DNA of 64,000 bases from Vermamoeba vermiformis (lineage: Eukaryota; Tubulinea; Echinamoebida): assembly GCA_045837725.1 (NCBI GenBank), contig JBEWZL010000306.1:248001-312000 (forward strand). The letters run 5' to 3'. The position numbers and the translations under genes were made by a program. Positions 1-10,392 of this stretch are shown here, one piece after another (positions within the stretch are counted from its first letter, which is position 1; every line of letters starts with the position of its first letter). The notes beneath the pieces were generated by a model. It worked only from the letters and a program-made list of their open reading frames with translations. It did no database searches and had not been told where the DNA came from.

Positions 1-2794
1 CGCCAAGTAAGTTCCTGACTGCTTTACAAATGCTTCCAATCTGGTCTAATCATCCCATCCATTAGGTCGGGGATGTGATCGTATTCGATGACCTGCACAT
101 TCTCGGTGTTGGCAATGCTGAGGGCGAGTCGGTGCAACTTGACTTCTTCTTATATAACATTGTTGGAACTACCCCTACTTTGCTTGCTACACGCAGATCC
201 CCTCCAATCACGGTGTACAATCACTCGCAGTATTTACCTGGTATGTTCTTCCTACACTATACAAACATTAGCTAATAGTAGCTGTACAGCACCTAACATC
301 AGCAAGTTGTTACCTAACTGGGCTATTGCTGGTACTCGCCCCAAAGTGGATGCCTTCGGTCCTTTGTTCCTTCGTAAAAATAATATCTTGGAGTGCCAAG
401 TCGTCGACGAACAAAACAAGGAGATCGCCTTGCTGAAAGGCACTTCTATTGTGCGCAAGAGAAACTGCTTCCACTCATTCTCGTTCGTGGCACCAGAACA
501 TCCAGCTGGCCGCGTATGGATCCGTGCACGTTACAAGGATCGTGACTTTGGCGAAGCTAAACCTTTTGAATACTGGCGTAAGTACCACTTTTTACTTTTG
601 AACGCCGTTGTGCTTCTGCAGTCTCAAATCCGTACGAAAACGAAATTTGATCTAAATTGTCATCTCGCGCGAAAAACCCCCAATCAAGACGTCGCTTCTT
701 CGCAGATTAGCACGAACAGCGAGAAGCTTCAAAAAATTTAGAGACATTTCAAGCAATTTCATCACGTGCCATTCTGATTTTTTCGGTCCCGAACGTGTAT
801 TTTTACGAAGAGTTCAAAAACGTGTTACCGTCAATTGTCTTGGGGTACTGCTGATGTGCACTAGCTAACCGATATTTATTTATCGAATTTTTTCTGTACG
901 CGAAGTGCAGATTAGATTCGGTAGTTTGTTTCCTGTGTGCATCTTGACATTAACGATAATCAATTAACGAAATTCGGAAATTCGCTAATTTTTATCGCAA
1001 AAATATAGTGCCGCCGACTCAAGGACAAAATTTAAACCAGCAAACCATTCAAACGAATTCTCAAAGACCGAACTCATCTAACATAATGGATCCGTCAAAC
1101 TTAGCTCAGCAATCGACAAATACGATGGGATTCCCTAGTAACTTTTATTCGAATGTCGGTCAATTCAGCTATCAAGGCAACATTCACTCTTTGAAGGTAA
1201 TTTTGATTTTAGCGGCCCTTCGCAAATTTTCGCGAGGAGAGCGGACAGAAGATTTTTCCTTCTATTCATAATTGAAATATAATTTAATTATCGTCGAATA
1301 ACAATAAGCTAAAAAATCGAATTAGTATTGACTTTTGGGTTTTAGGCTGCTTTGGATCAATTTTCAGATCAAGCAAAAGATGCGATCAACCAACGTGACA
1401 ATAATGGATGTACCTCCTTGTTTTGGGCATGCCAAGCTGGTCACTCGCCCGTCGTACAGCTTTTGCTCGAACGCGGCGCTGATCCAAACGTTAGCAACAG
1501 AAGAGGAGAAACTCCGTTACACGCAGCTTGTGCCAATGGCTCAACGGCTTCAATCAAGGCTCTGCTAGACAAGGGTGCCCGCTCACTAACTACTGATAAC
1601 CGCGGCATGACAGTATTGCACCACGCTGCTCTCAATGTAAGTTTGATCTCGCATCAGGGATTGGTCCCGCGACTCACACAATTGTCGTTTAACCTGATGG
1701 ATCAATTTCTTAACTTTTTGATAAAGGGCCACTTGGATGCTGTCAAGTGCTTGTTTGACAACGTCGAGGCTGAAGATCTTTTGTGCGTCAAAGATCGTGA
1801 AGGTATGCTGCCTCTTCACGCTGCCATTGTCTCAACAAACTTGCCCGTCACTCGCTTCATCCTCGAGCGTATGGTCGAGCTCGATGAGCCTTTGGACCGA
1901 AAGGACAAATCCGGCATGACTCCTCTGCATCTTGCCGTCAGCATGAACGACGAGAACATCACTCCCTTGTTGGTCTTCTACTTGAACCAAACTCAGAACA
2001 TCAATGCATTCAATGCTCGCGACGACAGCAAAGAGACTCCCTTGTTCTACGCTGTGCGCAACGGCAACACCAACTTGGCACGCTTTTTGTTGCAGAACAG
2101 AGCTGACGCCAATCTGCTCAACTCTGAGAAAGAAAGCACGTTGTTCGTCGCAGTGCGCGAGAAGAACGAAGATATGGTGCAGTTGCTGCTCGAGATGGGT
2201 GCGGACACCAGCATCCGAAACATGCGCGGTGAAACTCCCTTCGAGGCTGAAGAGATACCTGAGCCCGTTACCAAGCCGCGCACGTGGCCATTGACCCAGT
2301 TGACCCCTGCCAAGCCCGCTGCTGTCCCTACTTCTGGCTCACCAACCTCAACCAACACGACCACTCCTGTCATCAAGGTGCCGTCTCCTCAGGCCACACC
2401 CAAGGTCCAGCCCACTACTTTCACGCCAACACCGACTCCTTCATCGACCAACTTGGCACCTTTAGTCACTGGTCCTACTACCAAGCAGTCACCCGTCTTG
2501 TCGCCTGTTAGCCCGACCAGGCTGGGCATCACCGACAGCACAATCGAGTACATCACACGCGAGTTGGGAGGTCCTAAGACGAGCATCACGACACACAACA
2601 AAGAAGAGACCGCGCTCATCATGCAGCTCGATCGACTTCAACAGGAGATGCGCGAGCGCGACAAGCGAGAAGAACAGTACAAGTCGAAGATTATTAGCTC
2701 AGAACAAGAGATGTTAAATATGAAGGGTCAGATCGAAATGTTGATGAAGCAGGTGCAGAACCTCACTGCTGTCATGGCTGGAGATCGAGTGTAA
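1..2794 (+). CDS. IPT/TIG domain plus ankyrin-repeat protein (5' partial)
   Basis: Exons <1-6, 66-240, 272-577 (acceptor 289/290 also possible), 1009-1196, 1346-1636, 1727-2794; phases close and 677 residues are visible. The 431-nt intron 578-1008 is long for this window. The second and third exons hold a beta-rich segment and an IPT/TIG-like fold (PNWAIAGTRP, then HSFSFVAPEHPAGRVWIRARY ending in KPFEYW). A Gln/Asn-rich linker follows, then about six ankyrin repeats (GCTSLFWACQAGHSPVV, GETPLHAACANGS, GMTPLHLAVSMND and others), a Pro/Thr-rich tail and a C-terminal coiled coil (LQQEMRERDKREEQ). TIG followed by ANK is the architecture of CAMTA, Spt23/Mga2 and NF-kB p105-type regulators, so a transcription-factor role is plausible. 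No DNA-binding domain, IQ motif or membrane anchor is visible and the N-terminus is outside the window, so the family is unassigned. Confidence 0.8.
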
Positions 2795-3016
2795 TATAGT
2801 TGTGCAATGCGAAATTATTTATAAAATAGAAGTTTTTGTAATGTAATATAGATGCTTTACCGCGCCTTTTACTAAGCTTCATTGTCGTAAAAGAGCATCC
2901 AACGGAAAGTTGGTCAGTTTTCCAGCCGGAACAAAATTTCATCAGGTCGACAGCTTGTGTTTTTGGCGAGCAGCGGATTATCATATTTATTAATTTGAAT
3001 AACACACAGCGATACA

Positions 3017-4700
3017 ATGTCGTTAAACTATCAAGATCACCAGCGCACTAGATACTGGCGCACGCACGGTGAGATCTATGATTTTAGAAAAGAAAGAGTC
3101 GTTAACAGAGTCACTATCGAGGAAAATAGAGAAAAGGTATTATAACTCATTGATAAGCAGCTGTTTGACGTTAAAATTAAAAACGCATTCGACCTCGAAA
3201 TAAAAATCTTTGATAAATCTCCGTATTTCACCTAGTTAACGAAAGATAATAATAATATATATTCTTTAAATGATATTACAAGCATAATTTCCTTTTGTAA
3301 TCTTATTTTGAGCACACCAAGATATTTTATACAAATTTGAATTTTATTAACCACCTGCTTGATCTAACTATTTACTCGTCATAGAAACGCGAAGAATTAA
3401 AAGAAACAGCTCTTGAGCGTAGATTAAGACACGAACAATTATTGCGTGAACGAGATGCTGAGTTGGAAAAGATCAGACGAAGAAAGGAAGAGGAACGCAG
3501 AGACAGAGAAGAAGAGCGTAGAAAAAAGCAAGAAAGAGACGAGTAAGCATCAATATACAATTATAATACGATATTTAGCAGATCTACGTTTATAAGTTGA
3601 CCATATTTTTAATATCGGTTACGAAAATATTGTTGACGATCTTTTTTGCATTATTATCCAAATAGCGATAGTATACAAATTGGAAATTATATGTTAGACC
3701 CAAATTAATACCACATTCAGTTGCAAGGCATTTTCTTTGCCGTTGAACTTTTTTGCTCTGTGTTTATTCGCTTGACGTGTAATTACCGAATTATCGATAC
3801 TAATGATATTACCTGCAGGCGATTGCACGCTAAGGCTGAGGATAAAAAGAAATGGTACGAACAAATTGAAGACAGAAGGAAGGTCCGTGAGGAGCAAGAG
3901 GCCAAGAGCCGTGCTCGTTCAAAGGAGTTGACTTTGACCTTGATAAACAGGTACGTTAATATGCAATGCCTAGTCTTATTCCGACGAATGCGGTAAATGT
4001 GTATTCAAACTATGAAAGTTGCGAATCCACAACTTGTCAAAGAATTGCACTTCTTACTTTACTCAGAATACTATATATTTTGCCACCACTATAATACTAT
4101 CGAGGCCAGCTATAATGTTGGCATGTTATTGATTATGTTGGCTTTTTAGAGACGCTGAGAGAGCTGCTCGAACTAAGACTCGCCCCGAGACCAAGAGCTA
4201 CAGCAGCACTACGAGCACTTCAAGCTACACTCGCAGCACTCCTTCGACCAGTGCTACTTCTAGCCGATCATCTGCTTCGAGCTCTGTTGTGCCTCGTAGC
4301 TCTTCTCGCGTTGGATCTGACACCAAGACTACTTCGTCCTCTTCCTTGCCCAGATCTTCCAGCCGAGTTTCCTCTTACGTGTAAGTACATTATATACTGG
4401 CAAAACATAATATATCTGTTATAATTAATGCCATATGAGTGCTTTAAAGCTCGTGTAATGGCTGATCTGATCTCGTACAATCAAACATTATTTACATGAT
4501 AGCTAATGCGAGAATTATATAGGCCTCGTGCTACTAGCTCAGTCTCGCGTGGTTCATCGTCAGTTAAGTCCTCTGCTGACTTTGATTCTACTCCAGTGGT
4601 CGTCGACTCTACTTCTGCTGTTGAAGAGAGCGCTGTTGTTACTGCCCCTGAGCCCGTTGTCGAGTCTCCTGTTGAGAACGGCGCTGAAGCTGTCGCTTAA
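3017..4700 (+). CDS. Coiled-coil / Ser-rich protein, unknown function
   Basis: Exons 3017-3136, 3385-3542, 3819-3950, 4150-4380, 4523-4700 join in frame to 272 residues. The first about 135 residues are highly charged and strongly helical (KRRKEEERRDREEERRKKQ-type runs), predicting a long single helix or coiled coil. The rest is low-complexity Ser/Thr/Arg (repeated SSR, SRSSASSS) and ends in an acidic Val/Glu-rich tail. The start ATG is the first in frame and is followed by a short ordered stretch (NYQDHQRTRYWRTHG). Such sequence occurs in cytoskeletal linkers and RNA-associated proteins, but there is no diagnostic motif, so I assign no function. The Ser/Arg composition of the tail suggests phosphorylation (inference). 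Confidence 0.75.
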
Positions 4701-5048
4701 ACAATAGTGGCGCATGAGCTCGACCTACTGTAATGCTAGCAACTTTGTTAATTACATTTTTATTATCAATCGTAATTTATTAGCGGATCTCTGATGAGAA
4801 GTCATTGATGTCGCAAAAAATGAATAAACTAACTCTATAATTAAATAAGCACGACCTCAGCTGAATCACCGTGTGTTCGTTCTCAGGGCCGATAAATGCA
4901 AAATTTCGTGATTGTTAATCTTTTATTCAAGCTCCTTGTAATACCAGCAAAGGGTAACGAGGTTCATATATAGTTGGTTTGTGGTTGCTGGGTGGTTGTT
5001 TGGGTAGTATTAGTGGTTTGATCAGATCTTCATTGTTCCTCAACACAA
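4701..5048 (+). other. Intergenic spacer
   Basis: Head-to-tail spacer of 348 bases between the coiled-coil gene and the ESRP-like gene. AT-rich; it must hold the 3' end of the former and the promoter of the latter. I see no ORF, RNA gene or repeat, apart from a GCGGATCT word near 4784 that recurs elsewhere in non-coding DNA. Confidence 0.6.
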
Positions 5049-7992
5049 ATGGACACTTTAAGAGGTATAATTATTTTAACGATATAATCAAATATAATAT
5101 AATCATAATACATCCTTCTAGACCGAATTACGCCCATTCAACTCAATTAATTTTTCAAAAATTCAGATCTTGATAGTTTAATTTATAATTTGCTTTTAAA
5201 GGTATCGATACGATGCAAAAATATTTATGATAATTTATAGCTTTATTCGAAAACCTGATTGTAGTGGCATTCGATTCCACCCCGTGCGATGAAACCTCTT
5301 CGCCACTGGGCACTGAAATCACTGAAATGGCGTGGCTGACCTACGATATGGCTCTACATCAAGCAATTAATACGAAGCAGTTCTTCATTAAGCCAGATTA
5401 CGCACCGAAAGTGCTGGGCGAGAGACCGATCCTCAGATCCGCTTCTCCTTTGAAAGACGTCATTCAACAGGTATGTGTGGCCACTAATAGCTCTCATTCA
5501 AATATAACTATAACCAATCCGGTGCTATAAACTAATTTTTAAATGATTTTCATTACAAAATTACTAATGCTGGATCTACCCAGTTCGACAATTACATTAC
5601 CAGCTTAACGAAGGTTGGCAAGTCATATTGCATCATAACGGACGGCTTCTGGGAGCTAAAGCAAGGATTACGCGAAGAGAGCAGATCTAAAGGGATCAAG
5701 CTTGGCACTCATTTCAATAAGTTCTTCGACATCAAAATTGAATTTCTGAGAACTTATCCACGCGTACAAGGCATTGATATGTCATTGAACTCGATGATCA
5801 CAGGTACGATCTTAATACAATGTTTTCTGAAGTACTTTTATTGATTGACTCGATCAGCTCTCGGAATGCATCCGCTCGAAAGAAATTCAGCACTTGATGA
5901 TTGCAAGTCAATGGTCATATTAATTGAAAGGATGAATAAGGATGGTAAGCATCAAATTAACAAAAAATGTCGTTTTTTTGACACGTGTCCAGGTCACTCT
6001 TTCAATTCACCGGAGGTCCTGCCTGAGAGCTTTAATACGACCGTGCCACCAGCGCAATCTTTGCAAAGGCACCTATATTATATATTCCATATTGGGTCTC
6101 GGACTAAATGCTTTCTATTATAGTTCTACTGTTGTCAAGTTACGAGGTTTACCCTGGGAAGCTGACGAGACTGCATTCGAAGATTTTTTCAAAGTAATTA
6201 TATCGCGTCTATTGGTGTTAATATGACTAAAACTTGCTCTTTTCAGCAAGCGGAGCTAATGCCAGTTGACGCGCTCGTTGTGCTCAATCACCAAAATCGT
6301 CCATCAGGCCTCGGATTCGCTCGCTTTGCTACTGCCGATGAAGCACAACGCGCACTCGTGTGTCACAAACGATACATGGGCCACAGATTCATTGAAGTGT
6401 TCAGGTGTCTCGACGCTGATTACGATCGAATGGTGGCAAAAGGACACGGCTACAAACGCGTCGTTCACAAGCAAGCTGGCACGGGTGTTGCCGCTTCAGC
6501 AGGCACTATCATTGACACTAACCAGTTGATTGTCAATGCACCACAACAACAGCAACAAGAGTTTGTGGTCAAGTTACGTGGCTTGCCCTGGTCGAGTAGT
6601 GTGGCTGACATCCAAAGGTACGACATTAAACACAGCTCATACCATCAATATGCCTTTTATAATACCGAGTGAGTATTAATCTAACTGAATTTAGGTTTTT
6701 GGAGCCTCTGTTAATTCCAGCACAAGCTATTCACATTCAATTCACGGCCGATAACCGGCCTTCTGGCGAAGCATTTGTTGATCTGACGAGTGAAGAGCAA
6801 GTGCAATTGGCGCTCAAAAAGCATCGTGAGATGATGGGTCCAAGATATGTCGAAGTGTTTCGTAGCTCTCGTCGCGACACTGGCGCTGTACAACCGGCAG
6901 CTGTGCCTGTCACAACTCTTCCTGGCATTAGTACTGTGCAGCCACGCGCCATGCCGGCCACCGGCTTGATGACACCTGGCCCGGTCGGCGGATTGGTCGT
7001 TGCGAACACGAACCTTCCAGGCATCGCATTGACACCTGTCACAATGGTGCCTCCGCAGATGCACATTGGTGGTGTGCCAATGACAGCTCAACAAGGCCTC
7101 GTCATGGCATCGCACAACCCTTTTGCTGCAGGACCTGTAAAGGCTGAGACGGGCCAGCCAATGATGAACATAGCACCTTCTGTCGGCACTCGGTACGTTA
7201 AGTCAATAATGCTCCAGAAATGCTGTCGTGCTAATGTGCCACGTGACAGAAATTTTGTGATCAAAATGCGAGGTATGCCGTGGACAGCAACAGAACAAGA
7301 CATTGCTGCCTTCTTTGATCCGTACCGAGTCATTAGTGCCACGACACTCAGAGACAAGTTTGACCGTGCTACTGGTACGATTGAAACCACTTACCGGTGT
7401 ATCTTGTTCGCTAATTCGTGATTTGTACCACTCTTAGGTGAGGCTCTAGTCGAGTTTGAGAACGACGATGTGACAAACAAGGCCATGTCTAAGCACAAGG
7501 GCATGATGGGCACGCGTTACATCGAGTTGTTCCGCGTGTCACGTGCTGATTTGGCTAGTGCGAGCGGTCCTGTTGCACCGACTGGCGGTCCTGTTCCTAA
7601 GCGAGAGCGACCTGTTCAAGGCCCTAACATGAACAAAGGCTCTGGTGTAAGTGCATTATTGCCATATATAATCATATCAGTATAGTGACAATCACTGCAG
7701 GTCACGTTGAAGATGCGTGGGTTGCCGTATCATGCTACGGTTGATGATGTGGCGGAATTTTTCAAGGGTTACAAGTACGATCTATATTACTATACTATTT
7801 TAGTTGCTGGTGTATTAATTGCGATTTTAATTCAGTTTTGTTCGGGAGTCAATTCGGTTTGGCACGTGGAATGACAAACCGTCGGGCGAGGCGTGGGTGA
7901 CATTTACGACGAATGACGAGGCCAATAGTGCATTGGCTGCGAAACAACACGATTACATAGGCAATCGATACATCGACTTGTTTTTGGTTTAA
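5049..7992 (+). CDS. ESRP/Fusilli-like RNA-binding protein, exonuclease-like domain plus four RRMs
   Basis: Exons 5049-5064, 5241-5470, 5584-5803, 5858-5944, 5993-6068, 6124-6193, 6247-6617, 6695-7192, 7250-7374, 7438-7646, 7701-7774, 7836-7992; 710 residues. The N-terminal part ([52 protein letters not shown]) matches the DnaQ/RNase H-like fold of metazoan ESRP. Then come quasi-RRMs with the hnRNP F/H/ESRP signature: [51 protein letters not shown], each closing in a MG.RY(I/V)E(V/L)FR-type strand. Family members bind G-rich RNA and regulate splicing. ESRP has three RRMs; here there are four. No GT donor gives the right phase after 5993. A GC-AG intron 6069-6123 fits best (AAG|GC); donors at 6054 or 6063 are alternatives. 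The first coding exon is only 16 nt. Confidence 0.88.
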
Positions 7993-8126
7993 ATCTCCGG
8001 ATGTAGTAAGTGAATTTCAGGATTAAAGCTCAAAATATTCGATTGATCACATTTGTTTTACACGCCGTTGTGCATTCATCAAATCATCTCGTTTAGTGCG
8101 GATCTGTTATTGCCGAGATTTATTAT

Positions 8127-10068
8127 TTACATTATTCGCCTCGACTTAGCGATCATCTGCATCCTCTTCTGGCTTTCTTTTCTGTCAGTTTGCGCAGTTG
8201 GCATAGTTTCCTTTGAAGGCGGTGGTACGTAGAAATCAGGAGCACGAAAAATCATGTCAGGATTAGCGTCCCAATCGTTCGTTTTGAAACAAGTGTTGTC
8301 GAGTTCTTGGTTGCATGCAGTTTGATTGAACACAGGGTGCAGACATTCAAGCAGCTTCTCGCCTTTTTCTTCATCGGTAAGTGTTTTGTTCAAATTGAAG
8401 CTACTGCGACACACGAACACACGCTTTTGATCGCTGAACTGGTTGAGTACTTGGCACACACCAGCATGTGTTTCACGTGCGTGAATGATGTGCACTGGGC
8501 CGTGCAAGATCATCGTTTGTTGGTGCGAGCGTTGCGAACCCCACTCTATGGTATCAGGTAGATCAATAATTGCCCAGGTTTATGTGTTATCTTGCTGTGC
8601 TTACCTTCTCCATCTCCCGGTGCGAATCTCAATGCATGAGTGCTGCGGGTACGACCAATTGTGACTTCTTCTTTGAGTTTTTGCATCGCTCCGTACAATC
8701 TGCCTTGATCGTCACCTGTCATGTCAGCGTCGAATTCATCGAACCACTGTGCCATCAGCTTTCTCGTTCTTTCGTTCCATTTCCATGCGTACACTCCACA
8801 ATCAGGAATGATCATGTCATGTGGCCAGTGTCCTGTAATCGTGAAATCGAACTCGTGTGAGTCCATGAACTCGAAGAACGACTCCATTGAGAGACAGCTC
8901 CACGAGTCTGCATCGACAAATAAGGAAATTCTTGCAGGTGCGAATGATGAGAAGATGACTCGTGTCGTCCATTGACGTTCGTTATTGAACATGAACTCTT
9001 TTCTGATACCAATTATACGATCAAATAATTCATCTTTGTCAACGAAGCTTCGATCAGAAGTGAAGAGTATCAATTTGACTTTCCCGCCTTTTGGATGATT
9101 TTTTCGGTAAGTTTTTGCTGAGGCAATCGCTTCTTTAAGCGCATTTTTCAGCCCCGATGGCTTTGGATTGTACGCGAAGAAGTTGATGCTGTATCCGTTC
9201 TTTGGAATATGCTTCGCGTACTGGATCTGAAGTGCCACATCGTCTCGATTGCCATAGTTGATCTGAGGAATGAAGCCACTGCAGAACTGTTCTGAACAAT
9301 TGGTGTTCAAGAAAGCGTTCGTTCTATTATACACATAGTGTTCGCTCCAAAGAGCCTTGGTCGAAGTCTTTGTGAACATTCTGCTGGCCAACCAGGCTGC
9401 TTCCCAGATGTCTTCCGAGTCCAATTCTCCAAAATGGACAAAATCGCACTGATTTAGCCTTTGATCGAATGCAAACTGTGCCAATGCTTCTTTGAGGTAA
9501 CCATTCGTATTCGGTTGGTTCGTACCATGCACCTACAAAAAAAAAGAACTCAATTTCGAAGCTTTAAAATTCGTAATTATTACGCTAAGTTGCGTCATAC
9601 ATCGTGGTTAAATGGAATATTTAAGCTTTGAGGGTTAAATCTTTAAATGAATATTAAAAAAAAAATTGTAGCGGATCAACTCGATAGGAACAACTTGTGA
9701 ACTCCTACCCCTGACCCTACTGCCTCTTCAGAATTGATTATAAATATTTCGTAATGAGATTGATTATGATCCTGGCTGTATTTGATCCATTCGTCAAGTA
9801 CCGCTGCTTGAAGTCCGATTAAACAGATAGTACGGGAGAGATTCGTATTATTATTGCTAACGAAGCCGTCAATAATGTCTTGAAGCAAATATTGTTTGAT
9901 TGGCTCTGGCTCGAACGCTGGTTTAGGAGGTTGCAACTCTTCTTCCGGATTGTCTTCGGTGGATCCTTCTTCAGATCTGAACCATTCTGGATGGCGATAG
10001 CCCAGCATAACCACAATGATGCATATTGAAGATAAGAAAAATATTATTTTTTTCTTCTTTGTGGTCAT
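8127..10068 (-). CDS. Putative type II membrane glycosyltransferase, copy A
   Basis: Minus-strand exons 10068-9709, 9532-8605, 8545-8127; 568 residues. A short basic cytosolic tail (MTTKKKKI) and one hydrophobic anchor (IIFFLSSICIIVVMLGY) give a Golgi-type II topology, followed by an acidic/Pro stem. The catalytic region has a D-x-D in SLFVDADSWS, then DCGVYAWKW and a GDDQGRLYGAM segment, the usual order in GT-A nucleotide-diphospho-sugar transferases (DxD metal/sugar-nucleotide site, later DQ). The C-terminal exon is Cys-rich (LHPVFNQTACNQELDNTC). I cannot name the CAZy family or substrate. It is a tandem duplicate of the gene at 10393-12571: exons 2 and 3 are nearly identical, while exon 1 matches only in its MTTKK start and general plan. 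Confidence 0.8.
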
Positions 10069-10392
10069 GCTAACACAGTACAAAAAAAAATGATCTCGCA
10101 GGTCGAGATACAATCAAGATTCGGAAACTTATAGAGCCTATTAATAAAGGCTCTAACAATTATTTAGTTAAAGTTCATGATATTTCCTTACGGATCATTG
10201 TTTCTTTCGTCCGAAGAACGGATCATGATCTTGAGAGCCATACTTAATATCGAGCTCATAATATCCTATATCAGCTTCTTCTTCGCCGTTCCATCGCCTA
10301 TAATCAAATTATTTATGTACATAAGGCGATTTGGCGATCATGCCGGCATAAGGGCTACGCGGCGGTGTTATTGGGGTACCGCTATTTATTAT
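10069..10392 (-). other. Spacer between the tandem glycosyltransferase genes
   Basis: 324 bases. The high similarity to the 3' flank of copy A begins only just upstream of the copy B stop, around ATTTATTATTTACATTATTCG, which marks the edge of the duplicated unit. The rest must contain the copy A promoter. An open frame on the plus strand here is antisense and unsupported. Confidence 0.55.
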
